From: an uncultured Ruminococcus sp.
GTDB taxonomy: Bacteria > Bacillota > Clostridia > Oscillospirales > Ruminococcaceae
Assembly (NCBI GenBank): GCA_946544695.1
Contig: CAMNMO010000022.1
Span: 1 to 15,150, forward strand
Direction of reading: 5' to 3'
DNA length: 15,150 nucleotides
Shown here: positions 1 through 5,328 of the stretch, piece after piece
Position numbering within the stretch: the first letter of the stretch is position 1
How the letters are laid out: the number at the start of each line of letters is the position of its first letter
The notes under the pieces: generated by a model
Databases searched by the model: none
Told to the model about the DNA's origin: nothing
What the model saw: only the letters and a program-made list of their open reading frames with translations
Position numbers and translations under genes: made by a program

Positions 1-20
1 TTGGTTTTGTTCCTCGGTGA

Positions 21-69
21 TTGAGGGCGCTGCCCTCAAACTCCTGCAAGCCTGCTGGCGCCAGGCTTG
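21..69. repeat. Two adjacent GC-rich hairpins in non-coding DNA
   Basis: Two stem-loops follow each other. TTGAGGGC (21-28) pairs with GCCCTCAA (32-39) around a 3-nt loop, and CAAGCCTG (47-54) pairs with CAGGCTTG (62-69) around a 7-nt loop. Neither is followed by a clear T-tract on the plus strand, so they are not convincing terminators for a gene entering from the left. They could be the remnant of a dispersed intergenic repeat or the 3' region of a gene outside the window. I see no coding sequence in positions 1-313. Confidence 0.4.
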
Positions 70-177
70 ACCGGGCGCTTTGCCTCGTCCCCATTTTGCT
101 TTTCTCGCTTTCTTAGTCTGCGTTATGTGGTCGTTTCGCTTTTTTGCTTTACTCAGCTCCGTGTTATCCCTGCCAAT

Positions 178-198
178 AATTATGAATTATGAATTATC
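178..198. repeat. Three tandem heptads (AATTATG)
   Basis: Three consecutive copies of AATTATG, the last ending in C instead of G. The stretch is AT-rich and lies in the otherwise featureless region upstream of the dockerin-CAP promoter. Its function is unknown; it may be a simple-sequence repeat. Confidence 0.5.
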
Positions 199-249
199 AA
201 AGCCTGCACCCCATCGCATTTCTTTAACTTTTGCTCCCATCTTTGTTAA

Positions 250-279
250 TTGACATCTGCTCGCCGCTCATGTTATAAT
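250..279 (+). promoter_or_regulatory. Consensus sigma-A-type promoter of the dockerin-CAP gene
   Basis: The -35 box TTGACA (250-255) and -10 box TATAAT (274-279) are both perfect, with an 18-bp spacer. A start near 286 leaves a leader of about 28 nt before the ATG at 314. The promoter also rules out the in-frame ATG at 278, which overlaps the -10 box. Confidence 0.75.
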
Positions 280-313
280 GTTACCAGCTTATGGTTTATG
301 GAGGGTATTATAT

Positions 314-1015
314 ATGTCTGTTCGTCTAATTATTTGTAAAAAGGTTCTCCCTTTTTCTCTCGCTCTTGCACTCGCTTCTTCTGCCGTTATCGCCCATGCC
401 GCTGACCTTTACGGCGGTGATGTCAACGGCGACGGCAGGGTCAATGTCACCGACCTGTCCAAACTCGCTGCCTACGTTAAAGGCGTTAAACCTCTCGATA
501 ACAGCGAACTCGCTCAGGCTGATGTCAATGCTGACCGTATGGTCAACGTTACCGATATATCACTGCTCGCAGACCATATCAAAAGCGGCGGCGATGAAAG
601 CTCCAAACCGCAGGAAAAGTCCGACGATGCACAGTGCAAGGAACTCGCCAAACTCACCAACGCCGAACGCAGCAGGCTGAGTCTTTCTGAACTCACTTAT
701 TCCGATGAACTCGCTGAACTCGCACAGATAAGGGCGCAGGAACTCCTCGAATATTTCCCCACAGATGCCTACCACACCCGTCCCGACGGCAGAAGCGCCC
801 TCACCATACTTGATGACTACGGCTATTACTGGACTGCCTGCGCTGAAAATATCTGCTACGGCGCTGTCGGTGCACAGTCTGCCTTTGATACATTCAAAGG
901 TTCTCAGGGGCATTATCAGAATATGATACGCTCGGATTATAACCGCATCGGCATCGGTCTTACTCATTCGGATGACGGTACCTGGTACTGGGTAATGCTG
1001 TTCGCAAAGCAATAG
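314..1015 (+). CDS. Secreted dockerin type I - CAP (SCP/PR-1) domain protein
   Basis: The product is 233 aa. A signal peptide occupies residues 1-29 (hydrophobic core, AHA cleavage site). A type I dockerin follows at about 32-92, with two calcium loops of the form DxNxDxxxNxxD at 36-47 (DVNGDGRVNVTD) and 70-81 (DVNADRMVNVTD). A CAP/SCP domain fills about 108-233 and carries the family's metal-site signature: His154 in HTRPDG, Glu178 in AENI and His200 in GHYQNM. Dockerins bind cohesins, so the protein is expected to be exported and docked to a scaffoldin or the cell surface. The role of bacterial CAP domains is not settled, and no glycoside hydrolase module is present. The ATG at 314 is chosen because GGAGGG (300-305) lies 8 nt upstream and the promoter overlaps the earlier in-frame ATG. 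The domain calls are firm; the biological role is open. Confidence 0.88.
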   Translation: MSVRLIICKKVLPFSLALALASSAVIAHAADLYGGDVNGDGRVNVTDLSKLAAYVKGVKPLDNSELAQADVNADRMVNVTDISLLADHIKSGGDESSKPQEKSDDAQCKELAKLTNAERSRLSLSELTYSDELAELAQIRAQELLEYFPTDAYHTRPDGRSALTILDDYGYYWTACAENICYGAVGAQSAFDTFKGSQGHYQNMIRSDYNRIGIGLTHSDDGTWYWVMLFAKQ

Positions 1016-1020
1016 TATAT

Positions 1021-1066
1021 ATAAAAACAGGAGCACTCACATTGTGAAGTGCTCCGTTTTTATGCG
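1021..1066. terminator. Bidirectional intrinsic terminator between convergent genes
   Basis: GGAGCACT (1030-1037) pairs with AGTGCTCC (1048-1055), and the stem can extend inward through CAC/GTG with one bulge. On the plus strand it is followed by GTTTTTAT; on the minus strand by TGTTTTTATATA. It serves the dockerin-CAP gene, which ends at 1015, and the minus-strand hydrolase, whose stop codon is at 1060-1062. Confidence 0.85.
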
Positions 1067-2130
1067 TTTTTATAAAACTCGTTTATCGTTTCAAGCAGGT
1101 CGGTGTTGATGGTGTTGACCTTCTCCCTGTCCATCCCGCTGACCATTTCCGCCAGCTTGTCATCACGTTCCTTGCCCTTGTAATTTTCCATTATCTCCTT
1201 TTTGCGCTCGTTGAACGTTTTCTTGTATTCGTTGCATTCGTCGCTGTTGAAGAACTTGTTGTGGTCAGCATACTCCCCTGTCAGCGTGAGGTACTGCACG
1301 TTCTGCGAAGTTATGCTGCTGCGGTGGGCTATCTGGCTGACCTTGCCATAAGTCACAAAATCGTCGTTCTCGCCGTGTATCAGCAGGTTGGGTATGCCCG
1401 ACTTATTTATGCCGTCGATCGCAGTGAGGTCTGCATACTCACCGTAGACTGCCTTGTTACAGACCCATATAAAAGGGTGCAGCACCAGTGCCGCTTTGGT
1501 GCGGAAGGTCTGCACCGCACCCTCATCAAGCATCTCAACAGGGTCATTGTAGCCCGATATGGAAACGCTTGCCTTTATATCATGACCAAGGCCCTGCACC
1601 GCACTGACTGCATAACCGCCCCAGCTGTGCCCCAGCAGATAAACGTCCAGCCCCGCAAAGCGTTCGTCAGTCTCAGCATAGCTCAGCGCTTTGTCAAGGT
1701 CAAGCGCCGACTGCACCAGCCCCACCGTGCCGCTGCCCTCGCTTTCGCCCGAACCTGTGGCATCATAAGTAAACACACGCCAGCCCTTCTCAACGAACCA
1801 CATCAGCTGGTCGATATAGCTTTCATGCCCCGCACCGATGCCGTGTGCGAACACCAGCAGCCCGCAGGGGTCATCATTCTCCATACCGTAGATGAAGCCG
1901 TGCAGCGTGTTATCACCTGAAGTGAACTGCACTTCTTCTCTCGGATGTATATCCTTCCAGTCGGGGTCATAGCGGTAGTAGGCGTCTGTGCGTGGGTCGG
2001 CATAATCGCCCCTGCCGAACATCATGCGCATCACCACCGCAGTGAACACCTGCAAAAGCGCCGTTATTATCAGCATCGCCGCAAGGCATCTCAGCATTAT
2101 CCTGCCCGAACTGCGTTTTTGGCTTTTCAT
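1060..2130 (-). CDS. Membrane-anchored alpha/beta hydrolase (serine hydrolase family)
   Basis: The product is 356 aa. One hydrophobic segment at about residues 11-35 after a basic N-terminus (KSQKR) suggests an uncleaved anchor with the catalytic domain outside the membrane. The fold signatures are clear: an oxyanion-type HGIGAGH at 96-102, nucleophile Ser169 in GHSWGG, a likely acid at Asp256/257 in HGENDD, and His290 in YADHNKF. This is the lysophospholipase/dipeptidyl-peptidase-like Hydrolase_4/Abhydrolase superfamily; the substrate cannot be read from sequence. The C-terminal 60 residues are charged and helical. The start is supported by AGGAGA 7 nt upstream. The gene begins 12 nt after the stop of the upstream lyase gene, so the two are almost certainly co-transcribed from the promoter at 3358-3386. 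Confidence 0.85.
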   Translation of the reverse strand: MKSQKRSSGRIMLRCLAAMLIITALLQVFTAVVMRMMFGRGDYADPRTDAYYRYDPDWKDIHPREEVQFTSGDNTLHGFIYGMENDDPCGLLVFAHGIGAGHESYIDQLMWFVEKGWRVFTYDATGSGESEGSGTVGLVQSALDLDKALSYAETDERFAGLDVYLLGHSWGGYAVSAVQGLGHDIKASVSISGYNDPVEMLDEGAVQTFRTKAALVLHPFIWVCNKAVYGEYADLTAIDGINKSGIPNLLIHGENDDFVTYGKVSQIAHRSSITSQNVQYLTLTGEYADHNKFFNSDECNEYKKTFNERKKEIMENYKGKERDDKLAEMVSGMDREKVNTINTDLLETINEFYKNA

Positions 2131-2142
2131 CGGCTGTCTCCT

Positions 2143-3288
2143 TTACGTCACTGCAAAAAGCTTGATGTATTCGCTCTGATTTTCTATAACGCCGTAAGCC
2201 CTTGCACGCATCATTATTTTGGAAGCCCAGTTGGTGTGGGGGCGTATCTCATTCATCTTATTGTTGCCTGCCCCCTTGACAACACCGCCCTGCTTGCTTC
2301 CCAGTATCATGCAGGCATCGTCATATTCCTCACGGGTGACAGCCATCAGCGCATTTACAAAGCGGACATGTGTGGGGTGAATGACCGTTCTGCCGACAAA
2401 TCCGTTAGCCTTGTCAAGTATTACCTCTCTCAGCAGACCGTCCACCTCGTTGTTGACTATGGTGCGGCGCTTGAACAGGTAGTCATCAAGGCTGTGGGTG
2501 GGCAGTTCATCAAACATCAGTTCCTTAGGCGCACGGAAGTATTCCCACACGGGTCCCGAAATGACGTAATCATTATTTCTGCCGCACACATTGACTATGT
2601 CCGCAAGGCATTCACGGACAGTCATTATATCATAAATAGAATAGTCAACGCCACGCCTTACACCGAACACGGAAGAAAAGTCAGTGCCGCCCACACGCAC
2701 CTGAAGCACCAGGTCATGGTACTTGTCGAGAATGCGTTTTATGCCCAGCAATTCGGTCATGCGGGTCTCCTTGTAAGCAACTTCGGGGTCTTCGATGATG
2801 GGCATACCGTAAAGTATATCGCCCAGTTTTTCATTGAGAACTTTGAGGTAAGCGAAATACTCGTAACCGTTTTCGGCGTTGAATTTCGGAAAATTTATAC
2901 CGCACAGCGACCTTGCCTTGTGTTTGTCAAGCCCTTTGGCAAAGTGGCGGAACTGATCGAGGTTGCGAATGCGCACGAATATCAGCGGCACACGGTCGGG
3001 GTCAAGCTCGCCGCTTTCAACGGCATCGGTGACGGTATCAAGGAGATGATAAACATTTTTCTCGGCAGCTTCGACGCTGTCTTCGGGGCAGGCGTCTTCA
3101 AAGCAGAGTACCACCGTAGTGAGACCGGGCATAGAACCATTGAGTATCTTAGGGGTAAAGTCCTTGGTACCGGGCATATACATAGTAGCACCGAGACAGT
3201 ATTGCAGCAATTCCCTGTCGGTATACTTATCGAAGCTTTCGGGGGGAATGACGAAGTTAAAATCGGGGTTATACAGATGATGTTTCAT
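2143..3288 (-). CDS. HpcH/HpaI aldolase - citrate lyase beta-like TIM-barrel C-C bond lyase
   Basis: The product is 381 aa with no signal peptide, so it is cytoplasmic. Family landmarks in order are YMPGTK (37-42), LCFEDACPED (61-70, Glu64/Asp65), VRIRN (105-109), PIIEDPE (163-169), the metal/acyl-binding VRVGGTDFSSVFG (197-209, Asp203) and TVIHPTHVRFVN (301-312). These place it in the citrate-lyase-beta/HpcH superfamily, most like the variant found in tellurite-resistance (Ter) stress loci (C-C_Bond_Lyase, PF15617; assigned from memory of motifs). No TerD, ATP-grasp or phosphoribosyltransferase partners are visible here. The substrate is unknown. The ATG at 3288 has AAAGGAA upstream; longer readings back to 3480 run through the promoter and a mobile-element palindrome and are rejected. 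It leads an operon with the hydrolase at 1060-2130. Confidence 0.85.
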   Translation of the reverse strand: MKHHLYNPDFNFVIPPESFDKYTDRELLQYCLGATMYMPGTKDFTPKILNGSMPGLTTVVLCFEDACPEDSVEAAEKNVYHLLDTVTDAVESGELDPDRVPLIFVRIRNLDQFRHFAKGLDKHKARSLCGINFPKFNAENGYEYFAYLKVLNEKLGDILYGMPIIEDPEVAYKETRMTELLGIKRILDKYHDLVLQVRVGGTDFSSVFGVRRGVDYSIYDIMTVRECLADIVNVCGRNNDYVISGPVWEYFRAPKELMFDELPTHSLDDYLFKRRTIVNNEVDGLLREVILDKANGFVGRTVIHPTHVRFVNALMAVTREEYDDACMILGSKQGGVVKGAGNNKMNEIRPHTNWASKIMMRARAYGVIENQSEYIKLFAVT

Positions 3289-3357
3289 AGACCGTTCCTT
3301 TCTGCGGAAAAACAGCATATCTTTTTCGGTTCTTCCGCTTTTTCCCATATCATGCTT

Positions 3358-3386
3358 ATTATAGCATTTGTTCCCCGATATGTCAA
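3358..3386 (-). promoter_or_regulatory. Perfect-consensus promoter of the lyase-hydrolase operon
   Basis: On the minus strand, TTGACA (3381-3386) is followed after exactly 17 bp by TATAAT (3358-3363), which is preceded by TGC, giving an extended -10. Transcription should start near 3351, leaving a leader of about 63 nt before the ATG at 3288. The leader can form a weak hairpin between GCGGAA and TTCCGC (positions 3304-3309 and 3333-3338). Confidence 0.8.
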
Positions 3387-3395
3387 TCATTCCTC

Positions 3396-3558
3396 CATTA
3401 CATATCACGGAAATCAATTTTGACAAAACAAAGCTGTATTTTGTGTATTCTCCCCCGCCGTACGGCGGGGGAGAATACACTCAACCCCATATTTTACAGC
3501 CGTAATGCATGTTCAACCCTTTGTATTATGCAAAAATTGATTTCCGTGCATTACATAT
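3396..3558. mobile_element. MITE-like element A with target-site duplication
   Basis: The element is 143 bp (3406-3548). Its ends are perfect 16-bp inverted repeats, CACGGAAATCAATTTT (3406-3421) and AAAATTGATTTCCGTG (3533-3548). It is flanked on both sides by the identical 10-mer CATTACATAT (3396-3405 and 3549-3558), which reads as a target-site duplication. Inside lies a perfect 38-bp palindrome at 3443-3480. It encodes nothing and no transposase is nearby, so it would be a non-autonomous element moved in trans. The left duplication ends 10 bp upstream of the -35 box of the lyase operon. The structure is read directly; mobility is inferred. Confidence 0.75.
3443..3480. repeat. Perfect 38-bp palindrome (core of element A)
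   Basis: The arm GTGTATTCTCCCCCGCCG (3443-3460) is the exact reverse complement of 3463-3480, with TA at the centre. It would form an 18-bp hairpin or a cruciform. There is no T-tract and both adjacent genes point away from it, so it is not a terminator. Related cores occur at 5148-5188 and 6791-6829. Confidence 0.9.
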
Positions 3559-3616
3559 CAAATCTACAAAACTTTTTGTCAAAAATTTAATTATATTTAT
3601 CCCCGAGTTTCGATTT

Positions 3617-3698
3617 TTGATACTTTTTCATGCATTAAAGATATAATTTTCTTCTCCACAATGCTATACTTTCATCATCGGAAACAACAAAAGTTTCC
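3617..3698 (+). promoter_or_regulatory. Possible lichenase promoter and dyad operator
   Basis: TTGATA (3617-3622) and TATAAT (3642-3647) are separated by 19 bp, longer than ideal. A second -10-like TATACT lies at 3665-3670 without a good -35. Downstream, GGAAAC (3680-3685) and GTTTCC (3693-3698) form a dyad with a 7-nt centre, which could be a repressor operator between promoter and gene. The rest of 3559-3753 is AT-rich and non-coding. The promoter choice is tentative. Confidence 0.35.
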
Positions 3699-3753
3699 CA
3701 CAGAAGTATGGTAATATGTGCAACAAGCACAATCTGAACGGAGGTAATTTGTA

Positions 3754-4998
3754 ATGAATGTTAAAAAGATCGTCAGCTTTATGACCGCTGCTGCTGTCTC
3801 TGCCAGTCTCGCACTCAGCGTTAATGCAGCCGCTTTCAGCGGTAAATACTTCGGCACAGGCTTCGACAGCTACGAAGGTTCCACTATGGAAGCCTCTGAC
3901 GGCTGGTCAAACGGCGGCATGTTCGACTGCACCTGGAGCAAAAATAATGTGCAATTCTCGGGCGGCAAGATGAACCTCTCCATCACAGGCAACAGCTGGC
4001 AGGGCTACAAGGGCGCTGAGTACCGCACCAGACAGACCTTCGGCTACGGCATGTACGATGTAAGCATGAAGCCCATCAAAAATGACGGCGTGGTAAGTTC
4101 CTTCTTCACCTACACAGGTCCCTCTGACGGCACTGTATGGGACGAGATAGACATCGAGTTCCTCGGCAAAAACACCAATCAGGTACAGTTCAACTACTAC
4201 ACCAGAGGTCAGGGCAACCACGAGTATGTTTACAACCTCGGTTTCGATGCTTCGCAGTCCTTCCACCAGTACGGTTTCTACTGGGACAAAAACAGCATAA
4301 CCTGGTATGTTGACAAAAAGCCCGTTTACACCGCCACCCGTGACATTCCCACCACTCCCGGCAAGATCATGATGAATGTCTGGAACGGCAAGGGCGTTGA
4401 CGAATGGCTGAACCACTTCAACGGCAGGGCACCCCTTACCGCACAGTATGACTGGATAAGCTACACCGCTCCCGGCAGCAGCAGTTCCAATACGAACAAC
4501 AACAACAACAACAATCAGCAGCAGAACAATAACAACAATAATAACAACAATAACAGCACAGGCAGCTTCAGGGCAGGTCAGAAGTATGTCATAAAGTCGG
4601 TGAACAGCGGCAAGGCGCTGGACGTTTCAGGCAGAAGCATGGACAACGGCGGAAATGTCATACAGTATGCTTACGGCGGCGGCAACAACCAGAAATGGTA
4701 CATTGAGCAGCAGTCCAACGGCAGCTACGTGATAAAGAGCGTTAACAGCGGCAAGGTGCTCGATGTGGCATGGGGCAGCAGAGACAATGGCGCAAATGTA
4801 CAGCAGTGCCAGTATTACGGCAACGCCTGCCAGCAGTGGGAACTTCGCAAGGTGGGCAACAGCTACGCCATAATCAGCAAGAACAGCGGCAAGGCACTTG
4901 ACGTTTCGGGCAGGTCCACCGCCAACGGCGCAAACGTTCTCCAGTGGAGCTATTCGGGCGCTTCCAACCAGCTCTGGACCATCGAAGCTGTAAACTGA
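3754..4998 (+). CDS. Secreted GH16 lichenase (beta-1,3-1,4-glucanase) with C-terminal CBM13
   Basis: The product is 414 aa. A signal peptide (about 1-25, cleavage near SVNA) precedes a GH16 domain at about 28-238. The catalytic motif is WDEIDIEF, with nucleophile Glu131, Asp133 and acid/base Glu135. The surrounding sequence (MYDVSMKP, SSFFTYTGPSDGT, VQFNYYT, TTPGKIMMNVWNG) is very close to Bacillus and Clostridium lichenases (EC 3.2.1.73), which hydrolyse cereal beta-glucan and lichenan. An Asn/Gln linker (about 247-267, after a short Ser run) leads to a ricin-type beta-trefoil (about 273-414). Its three repeats each start with an IKSVNSGK-like segment and end with a QxW motif (NQKW, CQQW, NQLW), typical of CBM13. 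There is no dockerin, so the enzyme is probably free or sugar-tethered. GGAGGTAA lies 6 nt before the ATG. The gene is monocistronic, with a terminator at 5040-5078. Confidence 0.95.
   Translation: MNVKKIVSFMTAAAVSASLALSVNAAAFSGKYFGTGFDSYEGSTMEASDGWSNGGMFDCTWSKNNVQFSGGKMNLSITGNSWQGYKGAEYRTRQTFGYGMYDVSMKPIKNDGVVSSFFTYTGPSDGTVWDEIDIEFLGKNTNQVQFNYYTRGQGNHEYVYNLGFDASQSFHQYGFYWDKNSITWYVDKKPVYTATRDIPTTPGKIMMNVWNGKGVDEWLNHFNGRAPLTAQYDWISYTAPGSSSSNTNNNNNNNQQQNNNNNNNNNNSTGSFRAGQKYVIKSVNSGKALDVSGRSMDNGGNVIQYAYGGGNNQKWYIEQQSNGSYVIKSVNSGKVLDVAWGSRDNGANVQQCQYYGNACQQWELRKVGNSYAIISKNSGKALDVSGRSTANGANVLQWSYSGASNQLWTIEAVN
4492..4554 (+). repeat. AAC/AAT/CAG trinucleotide tract encoding the Asn/Gln linker
   Basis: Nearly uninterrupted AAC and AAT codons with three CAG codons encode residues 247-267 between the catalytic domain and the carbohydrate-binding domain. 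Such low-complexity linkers are flexible, and the underlying triplet repeat may vary in length between strains. Confidence 0.8.
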
Positions 4999-5039
4999 CA
5001 TCAGGCTTGCACACATAGATCAAAGTAAAACACATGCAG

Positions 5040-5078
5040 AACAGCACATCTGTCAAAACAGCAGGTGTGCTGTTTTTT
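5040..5078 (+). terminator. Intrinsic terminator of the lichenase gene
   Basis: AACAGCACATCTG (5040-5052) pairs with CAGGTGTGCTGTT (5062-5074) in a 13-bp stem with one T-G wobble and a 9-nt loop. It is followed by a run of T ending at 5078. It lies 42 nt after the lichenase stop codon. Confidence 0.85.
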
Positions 5079-5121
5079 GAAAGCAGGTGTGCTGTTTTTT
5101 GAAAGCAGGTGTGCTGTTTTT
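5061..5121. repeat. Tandem 22-bp repeat made of the terminator 3' arm and T-tract
   Basis: Two full 22-bp units (5061-5082 and 5083-5104) and a third, truncated unit (5105-5121) each begin GCAGGTGTGCTG and run into a T-tract. The first unit is the 3' half of the lichenase terminator. The third unit is interrupted at 5121 by the left end of MITE-like element B. Confidence 0.9.
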
Positions 5122-5240
5122 CACGGAGATCAATTCCGAAAAAACGTAAGTGTATCCTTGTGCACCTACGGCGTGGGAGGATACACTTATCTTCATTATT
5201 ATCTGTCGTTATGCCTGTGTTTATCTTTGTGGCTGTTTTT
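5113..5240. mobile_element. MITE-like element B, a diverged relative of element A
   Basis: The element is about 110 bp (5122-5231). Its left end CACGGAGATCAATTCCG closely matches that of element A. The reverse complement of its right end, CACAAAGATAAACACAG, matches its own left end at 11 of 17 positions. Identical 9-mers GCTGTTTTT flank it (5113-5121 and 5232-5240). The core is a palindrome with 11-bp perfect outer arms AAGTGTATCCT (5148-5158) and AGGATACACTT (5178-5188) and a decayed centre. The 44 nt following the palindrome match element A at 26 positions without gaps. Length differences fit small deletions of about 9 and 24 nt. It is an old, degenerate copy. Confidence 0.6.
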
Positions 5241-5250
5241 TTGCAGACCC

Positions 5251-5279
5251 TTGAAAAATCGGGCGATCTATGGTATGCT
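5251..5279 (+). promoter_or_regulatory. Promoter of the PLD lipoprotein gene
   Basis: TTGAAA (5251-5256) and TATGCT (5274-5279) are separated by 17 bp. A start near 5286 gives a leader of about 43 nt. The promoter lies just outside the right flank of MITE-like element B. Confidence 0.55.
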
Positions 5280-5328
5280 TATTACAGCCATTCAACAAGT
5301 CAGGATAAAACTGCGGGAGGTGGGACAG

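Noticed and set aside
1945..3423. Plus-strand open frame of 492 codons opposite the lyase and hydrolase genes
   Set aside because: It is antisense to two genes with clear motifs, shows no recognisable domain, lacks a good ribosome-binding site, and crosses the lyase promoter. It is a by-product of codon bias.
3289..3480. N-terminal extension of the lyase gene to 3480
   Set aside because: It would translate the mobile-element palindrome and the promoter. The ATG at 3288 has a ribosome-binding site and matches the family's start.
3443..3480. Palindrome as an intrinsic terminator
   Set aside because: There is no T-tract on either strand and both flanking genes are transcribed away from it.
5061..5121. 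Possible CRISPR-like repeats
   Set aside because: The units are directly adjacent with no spacers and derive from the terminator arm. There are no cas genes.
5065..5328. N-terminal extension of the PLD gene to the GTG at 5065
   Set aside because: It runs through the tandem repeat, element B and the likely promoter. The ATG at 5329 starts a textbook lipoprotein signal peptide after a strong Shine-Dalgarno site.
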